A stretch of DNA of 64,000 bases from Nocardioides sp. HDW12B (lineage in GTDB: Bacteria; Actinomycetota; Actinomycetes; Propionibacteriales; Nocardioidaceae). Of the stretch, positions 42,480-51,241 are shown piece by piece (position 1 is the first letter of the stretch; every line of letters starts with the position of its first letter). Location of the stretch: NCBI RefSeq assembly GCF_011299595.1, contig NZ_CP049867.1, forward strand, positions 496,001 to 560,000, given 5' to 3'. The notes beneath the pieces were generated by a model. It made no database searches, was not told where the DNA came from, and saw only the letters and a list, made by a program, of their open reading frames with translations. A program made the translations under genes and the position numbers.

Positions 42480-43601
42480 TCACCCGCCGCGCGCGCTCAT
42501 CGCGTGGGCGTAGACGGCCTCGGCGCGTCGCACCCACGACCGCGCCGTGAACTGCTCGGCGAACACGTGGGTGCACCGCTCGCGGAGCCCGGGGAACGCG
42601 TCCGTAGCCCGCCGTACCCCGCCGGCGACGTCGTCGCGGGCCACGGCGAGCCCGACCCCGAGCTCGGTCACCGACCGACCGGCCGGGACGTCGTCGAACG
42701 TGAGGATCGGCGTCCCCACCGACAGCGCCTCCAGGCACACCAGGGCGAGCCCCTCGAGCCACACCGAGGGGAACACCAGCCCGCGAGCCTCGCCCATCAG
42801 GTCGCGGAGCCGGTCGCCGTCCACCCGGCCCAGGCAGTCGACGTCGGGATGCTCGGGAAGAGGACGGTCGGGGTCGAGCGCACCGGCCACGAGCAGACGT
42901 TGCCCGGCGGGCCAGTCGCGGACCAACGCGTGCAGGCCCTTCGACGGATCGGTGCGACCGGCGTAGATCCAGGTGTCACCTCCCGGCCCCGGTGACGAGG
43001 CGGCCGTGGTGAAGTTGTCGAGCACGGTGAGCTTCTCGGCCGGTACGCCGGCGGCGACGTACTCCCGGCTCATGCCGTCGCTCAGGGTCGTGACGACGTC
43101 CGCCCGCACCAGGACCGGGTCCCGCGCGAAGCGTGTGCCGGTCGCGACGGGAAGGGTCGCGAGCCGGCTGCCGCGGTAGCACCCGTGCCGGACGGCCGGC
43201 CGCGTCGAGCCGGACTCCGGGCAGTCCCGGCAGGTCCCGCCGTCGCGGAACAGGGTGGCTGCCGGGCAGATGGGGCGGTAGTTGTGCATCGTCGCGACCA
43301 CCGGACCGTCCCAGGAGCGCAGCCACCGCCGCCCGAAGCTGGGGAAGAGGTTGTGGACGTGCACCACGTCGGGACGGAACCGTCGCAGCTCCTCCTCCGG
43401 GGAGGGGCCGAGGCCGGTGGCGACCGTGACGGCGGCCTCGAGCGGGTAGGTGCGCCGCTGCTGCCGCTGGTCCGTCGACTGCGAGACCACGACGACGTCG
43501 TGACCCGCCTCGCGCAGCGCCGAGGCCTGTGCGTCGACGACCTGGTTCTCGCCGCTGGGCACGTCCGAGGAGTAGTAGCTGTGAACCAGGGCGATCCTCA
43601 G
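42480..43601 (-). CDS. GT4 glycosyltransferase with a CTG start codon
   Basis: 373 residues if translation begins at CTG 43601. From there the protein reads RIALVHSYYSSDVPSGENQV, the standard beta1-alpha1 start of GT-B family-4 enzymes. An in-frame stop lies just upstream, no ATG/GTG/TTG is available before it, and GAGGAG sits five bases before the CTG. Starting at the first GTG (43562) would remove the nucleotide-binding first strand. The donor-site EX7E is EGLALVCLE, followed by ALSVGTPIL. Divergent from the DUF4012 gene. It likely builds the polysaccharide repeat unit; sugar unknown. Confidence 0.87.
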   Translation of the reverse strand: MRIALVHSYYSSDVPSGENQVVDAQASALREAGHDVVVVSQSTDQRQQRRTYPLEAAVTVATGLGPSPEEELRRFRPDVVHVHNLFPSFGRRWLRSWDGPVVATMHNYRPICPAATLFRDGGTCRDCPESGSTRPAVRHGCYRGSRLATLPVATGTRFARDPVLVRADVVTTLSDGMSREYVAAGVPAEKLTVLDNFTTAASSPGPGGDTWIYAGRTDPSKGLHALVRDWPAGQRLLVAGALDPDRPLPEHPDVDCLGRVDGDRLRDLMGEARGLVFPSVWLEGLALVCLEALSVGTPILTFDDVPAGRSVTELGVGLAVARDDVAGGVRRATDAFPGLRERCTHVFAEQFTARSWVRRAEAVYAHAMSARGG

Positions 43602-43730
43602 CGGGACTCCTCAGTCGGCCGGTCGGGGGACGACGGTAGCGCAGCCCCGACCGACATGCACGCGATCCACGGTCGCGCGGGCGCGGTGCCCCTAGGGTGG
43701 CGTGACGCACGATTCCGGAACGGGGGGCAC

Positions 43731-45458
43731 ATGACCGAGCAGCGGCGCAGGCGGAGACCTGGCCGGTGGGTGCTGGGTGTGCTCGTGCTGCTCGTGCTCG
43801 GCACCGCCTGGCAGACCTGGATCATCGGATCCTCCCTGCTGGAGGCGCGTCAGGAGCTGCGTGAGCTGGTCGACCGGGTCGACGCCCAGGACCCCGAGGG
43901 CGCGACCGAGGCGGCGCGCCGCGCCGACGACGCTACGTCGCGCGCCGACTTCCACAGCCACACCCCGGTCTGGTGGCTCGCGCAGTACCTGCCGGTCGTC
44001 GGCGACGACGTGGAGGCCGTGCGGGTGGTGAGCAGCGCCGCCCACGACCTGACCGAGGGGGTCGTGTCGCCGCTGGCCGAGGCCGGCCTGACCCCCGACC
44101 AGTTCAAGCCGCAGGACGGCCGACTCCCGATCGAACCGGTGCGCAGGGCCGCGGGCGTGCTGGACGAGGCCGCGCCTCGGGTGGCCGACGCGGAGGAGTC
44201 CGCGGGAGATCTGGAGACCTCGGGGCTCGTCGCCCCCCTGCGTGGGCCCGTCGTGGAGCTGCAGTCGATGTTGGGCGACGCCTCCCGCGTGACGCGGGCG
44301 GCCGCGATCGCCGCCGACCTCCTCCCCTCCATGCTCGGAGGGGAGGGGGAGAGGCGCTACCTGGTCGCCTTCCAGAACAACGCCGAGGTGCGCGCGACCG
44401 GGGGCATGCCGGGGTCGCTGGTGACGCTCACCGCGCGCGACGGCCGGCTCGAGATGGGGCGGTCACTGACGCCGGCCGCGTTCGAGGGCAACGGGCGCAT
44501 CGTGGAGCCCACGCCGGCCGAGCTGGAGCTGTTCCAACCGCGCTACTTCGTGAGCGGTCGTCCGACGTTCAACCCCGACTTCCCGCGCAACAGCGAGCTC
44601 TACGAGGCCTGGTGGAAGACGACCGGCCGGGACCCGATCGACGGGGTGATCACGATCGATCCGGTGGCGCTGTCCTACCTGCTGGACTACACGGGTCCCA
44701 TCACCCTGCGGGACGGGCAGGTGCTGACCCGGGCGAACACGGTCGACGTCATGCTGCGGGACTCCTACGCGAACCTCAGCATCCAGGAGCAGGACAAGTT
44801 CTTCGCCGACGCGGCGCGCACGATCTTCGACACGATGATCCAGGCGGACGGCTCGGCGGCCGACCTCGTCGCTGCCCTCAGCCGTGGCATCGACGAACGC
44901 CGGGTCGCCGTGTGGTCGGCGCGGCCGGAGGAGCAGGACCGGCTCGCGGGTGAGGACATCGCCGCCGAGCTGCCCCAGGAGACCGGCCGTCCGGAGATCG
45001 GGTTCTACGTCAACGGCGAGAAGGGCGACAAGCTCGGCTACTACCTCCACGTGGACACCGCCGTCACTCCGGGACCGTGCGACGAGGAGGACCAGCGGAT
45101 GGTCGTGGACGTGACGATGCGCTCGAGCGCACCGGCGACGGGTCTGCCCGACTACGTCTACGGCGACCGGCTGCCCGGGCTGCCCGCTGCCGGGATGCGC
45201 AACCGCGTCTACCTCTACGCGCCGACCGGGGGACGGGTCGACGCGCTCACCGTCGACGGCGAGGAGGTGGCGGTGACCCGGGTGGTCCAGGGGACGCGGC
45301 CGGTCGCCTTCACGACCCTCGACCTCAGGCCGGGTGCCACCGTGAAGCTGCAGTACGCCGTCAGTGCTCCCCGCGAGGACGGTGACGTCCGTGTGCTGAG
45401 CACCCCGTTGGCCGACGGCACCGGTGGGGAGTCGTTCGTCGACTCAGCGTGCGGCTGA
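43731..45458 (+). CDS. DUF4012 membrane protein of the polysaccharide locus
   Basis: 575 residues. One N-terminal membrane helix (RRRPGRWVLGVLVLLVLGTAW) is followed by an extracytoplasmic domain with the DUF4012 features LVAFQNNAEVRATGGMPGSL and DGVITIDPVALSYLLDYTGPI. DUF4012 proteins occur widely in polysaccharide and teichoic-acid loci of actinobacteria; the domain is distantly related to LytR-CpsA-Psr-like folds in position, but no catalytic role is established. The ATG at 43731 was chosen because the basic leader and helix begin there. -10-like TAGGGT (43692-43697) lies 33 bases upstream. Confidence 0.85.
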   Translation: MTEQRRRRRPGRWVLGVLVLLVLGTAWQTWIIGSSLLEARQELRELVDRVDAQDPEGATEAARRADDATSRADFHSHTPVWWLAQYLPVVGDDVEAVRVVSSAAHDLTEGVVSPLAEAGLTPDQFKPQDGRLPIEPVRRAAGVLDEAAPRVADAEESAGDLETSGLVAPLRGPVVELQSMLGDASRVTRAAAIAADLLPSMLGGEGERRYLVAFQNNAEVRATGGMPGSLVTLTARDGRLEMGRSLTPAAFEGNGRIVEPTPAELELFQPRYFVSGRPTFNPDFPRNSELYEAWWKTTGRDPIDGVITIDPVALSYLLDYTGPITLRDGQVLTRANTVDVMLRDSYANLSIQEQDKFFADAARTIFDTMIQADGSAADLVAALSRGIDERRVAVWSARPEEQDRLAGEDIAAELPQETGRPEIGFYVNGEKGDKLGYYLHVDTAVTPGPCDEEDQRMVVDVTMRSSAPATGLPDYVYGDRLPGLPAAGMRNRVYLYAPTGGRVDALTVDGEEVAVTRVVQGTRPVAFTTLDLRPGATVKLQYAVSAPREDGDVRVLSTPLADGTGGESFVDSACG

Positions 45459-45460
45459 GG

Positions 45461-46219
45461 TCACGGGCTGTCGGCGTCGACGGGGCCCGTGATTCTGTCG
45501 TACTTCCGGACCGCCAGCAGGCGGTAGAACGCCCGCTGGGGCAGGACGAACCAGAGCACGGTCTTCGCCACCAGCTGGGCCTTCCCGCGTGGCCGCCGGG
45601 TCTCGCGGACCCGCTGCCGGACGACGGCCAGGTCGCCGTACTGCGACGACGTGCCGCCCAGCTCGAACTCGGTGACCACCTGAGGCACGAACCTGCCCCC
45701 GACGAGGTCGATGGCGCGGCGGGTGAAGTTGCCGTCCGACGCGACCGCGATCGACAGGTCGTAGCGCAGGACGGTGTACGCGCGGCGCGGATAGGCGGTC
45801 GCGGGGTGCGGGGCGGCCGCGAGGACGCCGTCCGTGCGGTTCCGGGCCGGGCGCAGGTAGCGGTCGTCGCCGAACCGCTCGACCACGTGTCCCACGACGA
45901 CCTCCGTGCCGCGCAGGAACGTGCTCGGGTCGAAGGTGGGCAGGTACACGTCGCCCGCGTTGAGGAACATCACGAAGTCGCCGGTCGCGCGATCGAGCCC
46001 CTTGTTCATCGCGTCGTAGAGCCCGTCGTCGGGCTCGCTGAGAAGGTGGACGCGGGGGTCCGCCTCGGCAGCCACCACCTGACGGACGTCGTCGGTGGTG
46101 CTCCCGTCGATGACCCAGTGCTCGGCGAGGTCGAGGTGGGGCCGCACGCTCGCGAGCGTGCGGCGGAGACCGACCGGGTCGTTGAACACGACCGTGACGA
46201 CGGTCAGGAGTGGCGTCAT
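45461..46219 (-). CDS. GT2 glycosyltransferase
   Basis: 252 residues, GT-A fold. LLTVVTVVFNDPVGLRRTLAS starts the domain; HWVIDGSTTDD holds the first aspartates, and SEPDDGLYDAMNKGL and FLNAGDVYLP give the donor region, with a GD in place of the DxD. Such WcaA-type enzymes add one sugar from a nucleotide donor at the membrane face. The ATG at 46219 was used; the frame extends further but starts here by family. It is convergent with the DUF4012 gene, two bases apart. Confidence 0.9.
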   Translation of the reverse strand: MTPLLTVVTVVFNDPVGLRRTLASVRPHLDLAEHWVIDGSTTDDVRQVVAAEADPRVHLLSEPDDGLYDAMNKGLDRATGDFVMFLNAGDVYLPTFDPSTFLRGTEVVVGHVVERFGDDRYLRPARNRTDGVLAAAPHPATAYPRRAYTVLRYDLSIAVASDGNFTRRAIDLVGGRFVPQVVTEFELGGTSSQYGDLAVVRQRVRETRRPRGKAQLVAKTVLWFVLPQRAFYRLLAVRKYDRITGPVDADSP

Positions 46220-46290
46220 GGCCCTATAGTCTCCCAGCGTCGGACGTGGCGCCGTCGCTCGGTGCCGAACGCGTGGGGAGGGGAAAGACC

Positions 46291-47511
46291 GTGACCCTCG
46301 ACGACGCGGTGCCGCAGCGGCGCCTGAGGGTAGCCATGTCGGCGTACGGGTGCGACCCGGCGGGTGGCTCGGAGCCCGGAGCCGGGTGGGCCTTCGCGGT
46401 CGCTGCTGCACGTCACAGCGACGTCTGGGTCTTCGCCCACCCCCGGTGGAAGCCCGCCATCGACGCCGTCCTCGCGCAGGACCCGGAGCTCGCCGAGCAC
46501 CTCCACGTGCGGCACGTGGCTCTCGGTCGGACCCTGACCCGACTCCGACGGAGGCCGTCCGACGTCTACTGGTACTACTTCCTCTGGCAGCGGAAGGTCG
46601 GCAGGATCGCCGTCCAGATGCACGAGGAGGTCGGGTTCGACGTCGCCCACCACGTCACGTTCGCCACCGACTGGATGCCGGCCGGCCTCTCCCGCCTCCG
46701 CGACGTCCCGCTCGTGTGGGGCCCGGTCGGCGCCGCGGCCCGGCCGCCGGTCTGGCGGCTGCGGCGCTGGCTCGGTGCGCGCGGCTTCGTCGTCGAGGTC
46801 GTGCGACTGGTCGTGACCGACGCCGTCAGGCGCGTGTACGGCGACCCGGTCGCCCGGAAGGCGTCCGTGGTCGTCGCCCAGAACGAAGCAGTCGCGCGGC
46901 GGTTCGCCTTTGCGCGACGCGTCGTGCTGGAGCCGAACTCGGCCATGGGTCCAGCCCTCGACGGCGTGCGCCCGGGGCGGCCGGTCTCCGGGAGGAGGAC
47001 GGCGCTGTACGTGGGCCGCCTGATCCCCCTGAAGGGCGTCCGTCTCGCGATCGAGGTGATGGCCCACCCGCTCGTGGACGACTGGGACCTGAGGCTGCTC
47101 GGCGACGGCGCAGAGCTGGACGTGCTCCGGCGCCGGGTGCACGAGCTCGGCCTCACGGACCGGGTCCACTTCCTGGGCCACCTCCCGCGCACGGAGGTCC
47201 TCGAGCAGTACGCCTCGGTCGACGCCCTGCTGTTCCCGTCCTTCCGCGACCAGGCCTCGTGGGCCGTCGCCGAGGCGTCGACGGCCGGCTGCCCGGTCGT
47301 CTGCCTTCCCCTGGGTGGTTCCCCCCTTCTCGCCCATGTGAACGGCTACGTGGCCGACCTGGACGGCGACGTGGTCGAGAACCTGGCGCGTGAGCTGGTG
47401 CGGGCTGGTGCCAGGGGTGGCACGCCTCACGAGCGGTGGTCGCGGGACCGCCTCCCGGGGCTCGTCGACGAGTGGTACGCCACCGCGCGAGGAGACGCCG
47501 AGGCCGGGTGA
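46291..47511 (+). CDS. GT4-type glycosyltransferase with an altered EX7E motif
   Basis: 406 residues, GT-B fold. N-terminal RVAMSAYGCDPAGGSEPGAG and the C-terminal ALYVGRLIPLKGVRLAIEVM domain match GT4. At the usual EX7E donor motif the sequence is DQASWAVAE within FRDQASWAVAEASTAGCPVV, so the first glutamate is aspartate. Activity could be kept or changed. GTG at 46291 follows GGGGAGGGG. -10-like TATAGT (46225-46230) lies 61 bases upstream in the divergent gap. Confidence 0.87.
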   Translation: MTLDDAVPQRRLRVAMSAYGCDPAGGSEPGAGWAFAVAAARHSDVWVFAHPRWKPAIDAVLAQDPELAEHLHVRHVALGRTLTRLRRRPSDVYWYYFLWQRKVGRIAVQMHEEVGFDVAHHVTFATDWMPAGLSRLRDVPLVWGPVGAAARPPVWRLRRWLGARGFVVEVVRLVVTDAVRRVYGDPVARKASVVVAQNEAVARRFAFARRVVLEPNSAMGPALDGVRPGRPVSGRRTALYVGRLIPLKGVRLAIEVMAHPLVDDWDLRLLGDGAELDVLRRRVHELGLTDRVHFLGHLPRTEVLEQYASVDALLFPSFRDQASWAVAEASTAGCPVVCLPLGGSPLLAHVNGYVADLDGDVVENLARELVRAGARGGTPHERWSRDRLPGLVDEWYATARGDAEAG

Positions 47512-47527
47512 GTTCGGGCGGTCCTCG

Positions 47528-48499
47528 TCACCGACCGGGGCGGCCGTACTCCGCAGGACCGGCGCGCAGGGCACCGCTCATGACCCCCCGTGCGCGGTGG
47601 ACCATCCAGAGCCCCCGCGCGTGCGTGCGGTCGTCGCGCAGCAGGAGCCCGAGGCAGGACTGAGCAGCACCCAGGACGAGGCGGCCCGACCCGCTGATGA
47701 GCAACGTCAGCCGCAGCCACCCGCGCTGCCGTCCGGTCCGGGCGAGGTGGGTCGCGACGAGGCTCCGGGTCTGCCCGTGGTACCAGGCCCGTTGCAGCAC
47801 CCAGCTCCGTGTGCTGCGTTCGGCGGGCACCAGGTCGTGGACCGCGCCCTCGCGGCAGAAGACGATCCGTCCCCCGGCGCGGACGAGCTGCGCGCTGAAC
47901 AGCGTGTCCTCGCCACCGTGCAGTCCGAGGGACGGGTCGAAGCCGACACCGAGCCGCCGGACCCGATCGATGTCGATGAGCATGTTGTTGGTGCCGGCGA
48001 CGTCCACGGGCGTGCCGGTCGCGAGGTCGCGCCGGTCGAAGAACCGGCCCGAGGCGACCCACGGGCTCGGAGGAGCCGCGAACCGCGGCAGGATCCTGCC
48101 CGCCACCACGTCAGGGCGCCCCTGCTGCCACCACGTCGCGACCATGGCGAGGAGCCACCCCGTCGCCGGCTCCTCGTCGTCGTCGATGAACTGCAGCACG
48201 TCGACGTCGGCGCTCTCCTCGAGGGCACGCTGCCGACCGGCGGCGATGCCGGGGGTCCGCTCCAGCACGTAGCACACCTCGGGGACCGCGGCGCAGACGT
48301 CGCGGGCGCTGCCCTCGGGGTCGTTGTCGACGACGAGGACGTCGCCGGTGCCACCGGTCCAGGCGCACAGCTCCTCGACCTGGGTCACGAGCTGGGGCAG
48401 CAGGTCCGCGAGAAGCCCCTGGCGCTGGTAGGTCAGGACCGCGACCCGGGCGTGCAGCGCACCTCCGCCCCGCCCGTACGGCGTGGAGCGCGAGGTCAT
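47528..48499 (-). CDS. GT2 glycosyltransferase (tandem paralogue 1)
   Basis: 323 residues. RVAVLTYQRQGLLADLLPQL, VVDNDPEGSARDV, GIAAGRQRALEES and FIDDDEEPATGW (DxDD donor/metal motif) define a GT2 fold; C-terminal amphipathic helices suggest membrane association. It overlaps the next upstream gene by four bases. The neighbour has nearly the same motifs (VVDNDPEASGR, GIAAARNRA, FIDDDEEPTAGW), so the two are tandem duplicates that probably add different residues of the same repeat unit. Confidence 0.9.
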   Translation of the reverse strand: MTSRSTPYGRGGGALHARVAVLTYQRQGLLADLLPQLVTQVEELCAWTGGTGDVLVVDNDPEGSARDVCAAVPEVCYVLERTPGIAAGRQRALEESADVDVLQFIDDDEEPATGWLLAMVATWWQQGRPDVVAGRILPRFAAPPSPWVASGRFFDRRDLATGTPVDVAGTNNMLIDIDRVRRLGVGFDPSLGLHGGEDTLFSAQLVRAGGRIVFCREGAVHDLVPAERSTRSWVLQRAWYHGQTRSLVATHLARTGRQRGWLRLTLLISGSGRLVLGAAQSCLGLLLRDDRTHARGLWMVHRARGVMSGALRAGPAEYGRPGR

Positions 48500-49428
48500 G
48501 ACCGGATGTACTCGGTGACGACACGCCCGGTGGCGCCGCTCAGGAGTCCGAGCCCAGCAGCCACGTGACACTCGCCTGTCGCGCGCTGGCCGATGTCGGA
48601 CGTCACCCGTCCCCGGACGGTCAGCAGGACGCCGCGCGCGACCCGCACGGCCCCACGGGCCATGAGGGTCACCCAGGTCCGGACCAGCTCCCGGCGCGAG
48701 TCGGCGAGCTCGAGGTGGACCCGGCTCCACACGTTCCCCACGCGTCGGTTCCGACGCAGCACCCACCCACGTTCCGCGCGATCGGGGGGCACCGCCTCGC
48801 GTGCCTCCGCCTCCTCGCACCAGCGGATGACGCCTCCTCGCCTGCTCAGCGTCCGGCTCAGCAGGGTGTCGCTGCCGCCGGTGAGCCCGTAGGCGTCCGA
48901 GAACTCCAGAGCCTCCCGTCGCAGCGTCGCGAGGTCGATCAGCAGGTTGCCGCTGGCCGCGCCCGCCAGGACCGTGCCCGTGACCCGGGTGACGCGGCGG
49001 AAGGTCGGGCACTCCCGGACCCAGGGGGAGACGTCGCCCACGAGGACGGGCACGGTCGGACCGGCGACGGCGTCACAGCCGTAGGACTGCCAGGTGCTGA
49101 CGAGCGCCTCGAGCCAGCCCGCCGTCGGCTCCTCGTCGTCGTCGATGAAGACGACGGCGTCGGCGTCCGCTGCCTCGTGGATCGCGCGGTTGCGGGCCGC
49201 CGCGATGCCGGGGCGGGGCTCGTGGACGTAGCGGACCGGAGGGTCGGGCCAGGCGGCGAGAACGGAACGCCCCGACGCCTCGGGGTCGTTGTCGACGACC
49301 ACAACGCGGGTGCCCGGCCCGAGGGCGGTCGCCTGCTCGACGACCATCGGCAGCATCCGGGCGAGGAGATCGGGGCGTCGGAACGTCGCAACGGCGACGG
49401 TGACGGTGGGGTCGGCAGCGGGCACCAT
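48496..49428 (-). CDS. GT2 glycosyltransferase (tandem paralogue 2)
   Basis: 310 residues. TVTVAVATFRRPDLLARMLP opens the GT-A domain; VVDNDPEASGR, PGIAAARNRAIHEA and FIDDDEEPTAGWLEA follow. The AAGGAG ribosome site lies one base before the ATG (49428) and four bases before a GTG at 49425, so the true start could be either; the difference is one residue. It overlaps the next gene by four bases (translational coupling) and follows the flippase gene, so transcription may run flippase-GT2-GT2. Confidence 0.9.
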   Translation of the reverse strand: MVPAADPTVTVAVATFRRPDLLARMLPMVVEQATALGPGTRVVVVDNDPEASGRSVLAAWPDPPVRYVHEPRPGIAAARNRAIHEAADADAVVFIDDDEEPTAGWLEALVSTWQSYGCDAVAGPTVPVLVGDVSPWVRECPTFRRVTRVTGTVLAGAASGNLLIDLATLRREALEFSDAYGLTGGSDTLLSRTLSRRGGVIRWCEEAEAREAVPPDRAERGWVLRRNRRVGNVWSRVHLELADSRRELVRTWVTLMARGAVRVARGVLLTVRGRVTSDIGQRATGECHVAAGLGLLSGATGRVVTEYIRS

Positions 49429-49483
49429 GCTCCTTCGCGCATCCGTCGGCACAGCGGGCGGGCGCGGACCGGCGCCGCGCCCG

Positions 49484-50980
49484 TCAGGCACCCCCCGTCC
49501 GGCGCCTGCGAACAGGGAGTCCGCGCCGAGCGAACGAGAGGACGACCCGGACGTCGGAGCGTACCAGCGGGAGGAGGAGCCGGGCGGTGAGGAAGTACGT
49601 CGCCGCGGCACCGACACCGACGACCAGCTGCACGAGGGGAGGTGCCGGTACCCACGTGGCCGTGTGTGCCGCCAGCCCGCAGGGGAGGGCGACCAGGGTG
49701 AGCGTCAGCAGCACGCGAGTGACGAGGGGCGAGGTGTCCAGACGCGTCACCCTCCCGACGTGCCAGAGACCGACGGCCCAGGCCAGCACGCTTCCGGCTG
49801 CGACGCCCCAGGCCACGCCCACTGCGCCCCAGGGCAACCCGGCGAAGATGGCCAGGACGCTGAGCACACCCGTGACCGTCCGCTGCCGGAACAGCGCTCC
49901 GGAGTGACCCCTCGCGAGGTAGGCCCACCACGGAACCGCGGCGAGCGCGCGGAACGGTCCGGCGACGGCCAGCACGGCCAGGATGGGAGCGACCCCGGTC
50001 CACCCGTCACCGAACACGACCAGGACGATCGGGTCGGCGAGGCCGCAGGAGATCGCGAAGACGAAGCCCGTGGTGTAGAGCAGCACGAGCTGGGCGCGTG
50101 CCAGGTAGCGCAGGAACAGCTCGTCGTCCGACTGCGTGTGGCGCAGCACCGGCAGCACGACGTTGTTCATGGGCGCGTTGATGTTCGCCAACGGCGTCGT
50201 CATCAGCTGGTAGGCGCGACCGTAGAGACCCAGGGGTGCTGCACCCGACACCACGCCGATCGCGACGTTGTCGACGCTGCGGGTGAGGTACCCGATCGCC
50301 TGCGTCCCGAGGACCCCGGCCCCGAACCCGAAGTAGCGGCGGATGCTCGTCCGGCGTCTGGGCCACCCGGGACACCAGCCACCCATGACGGCGAAGAGCA
50401 CCCCTGCGGCGGCCGAGTTGACCAGCATCCCGGCCACCAACGCCCACACCCCGGCCCCGGCAACGGCGAGGCCGACGGTGACGCCGGCGGACAGCGCCTG
50501 GGCGACGAGGTCGCTCAGCCCCAGCGAGGCGAACCGGAGCTGACGGGCGAGTCCGGCCCGGAACTGCGTCGCCAGGCCGTTCAGGAGAAACAGCGGCGCG
50601 ATGGCGAGCGTGATGTCCTGCACGCGTGGTTCGTCGTAGAGCAGGACGACGAGCGGGGCCGCGCAGGCCGCGAGCACGGCGCAGCCGAGCCCGGCGGCTG
50701 CGTTGGCCCAGAAGAGGTTGGTGCGCTCGTCGTCGGACAACGTCGGGCTCTGGACCGCCGCCGTCGACAGACCGAAGTCGCGCAGCAGCTCGGCGACACC
50801 GACGACGGCCGCCACCATCGCCACGAGCCCGAAGTCGGCCGGCACGAGCAGCCGTGCAAGGACGGCCACCGAGCCGAACTGGATCGCCACGCGACCGACC
50901 TGGGTGATCACCGTGACGGCGGTTCCCCGGGCAGCGACGGACCCCAGGTCCGCCGGTCGATCGTCCGGTGAGGCCTCCAT
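49484..50980 (-). CDS. Polysaccharide flippase (MOP superfamily, Wzx-like)
   Basis: 498 residues, about twelve to fourteen hydrophobic helices. ITQVGRVAIQFGSVAVLARLLVPADFGLVAMV near the N-terminus is typical of MOP-type lipid-linked oligosaccharide flippases, with YFGFGAGVLGTQAIGYLTRSVDNVAIG in the middle. It would move the lipid-linked repeat unit outward. A -10-like TATAGT (51018-51023 on the minus strand) lies 38 bases before the ATG. The gene is divergent from the 1404-residue secreted protein. Confidence 0.92.
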   Translation of the reverse strand: MEASPDDRPADLGSVAARGTAVTVITQVGRVAIQFGSVAVLARLLVPADFGLVAMVAAVVGVAELLRDFGLSTAAVQSPTLSDDERTNLFWANAAAGLGCAVLAACAAPLVVLLYDEPRVQDITLAIAPLFLLNGLATQFRAGLARQLRFASLGLSDLVAQALSAGVTVGLAVAGAGVWALVAGMLVNSAAAGVLFAVMGGWCPGWPRRRTSIRRYFGFGAGVLGTQAIGYLTRSVDNVAIGVVSGAAPLGLYGRAYQLMTTPLANINAPMNNVVLPVLRHTQSDDELFLRYLARAQLVLLYTTGFVFAISCGLADPIVLVVFGDGWTGVAPILAVLAVAGPFRALAAVPWWAYLARGHSGALFRQRTVTGVLSVLAIFAGLPWGAVGVAWGVAAGSVLAWAVGLWHVGRVTRLDTSPLVTRVLLTLTLVALPCGLAAHTATWVPAPPLVQLVVGVGAAATYFLTARLLLPLVRSDVRVVLSFARRGLPVRRRRTGGA

Positions 50981-51241
50981 GTGCTGCCCGGCTCCTCACG
51001 CAGTCGCAGTGCCGGGGACTATACCGGCGGCGGTCCCGGCCCCGGCTCGCGGGCGAGGGGGCCCCCGGTCACGCTTCCCGGGACCATGGGCCTGACCTGG
51101 CCTTCGCATATAGGTCTATTCAGACAGCGGGGGTATCGTTCGACGCAGACCTGGGGTGGCTTTCATTGGGGTGGGTGCGGTCCCCAGGCGTCCGTTCGAA
51201 GAGGGCGCTCAGTTGCGCCCACAGGTTGGGGGTTGTGGACG
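50981..51241. promoter_or_regulatory. Divergent promoter region between flippase and giant secreted-protein genes
   Basis: Two -10-like hexamers face outward: TATAGT for the flippase (minus strand, 51018-51023) and TATAGG for the secreted protein (51109-51114). A degenerate DosR-like block (51077-51096) lies between. No other gene is seen. -35 elements are not recognisable. Confidence 0.4.
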
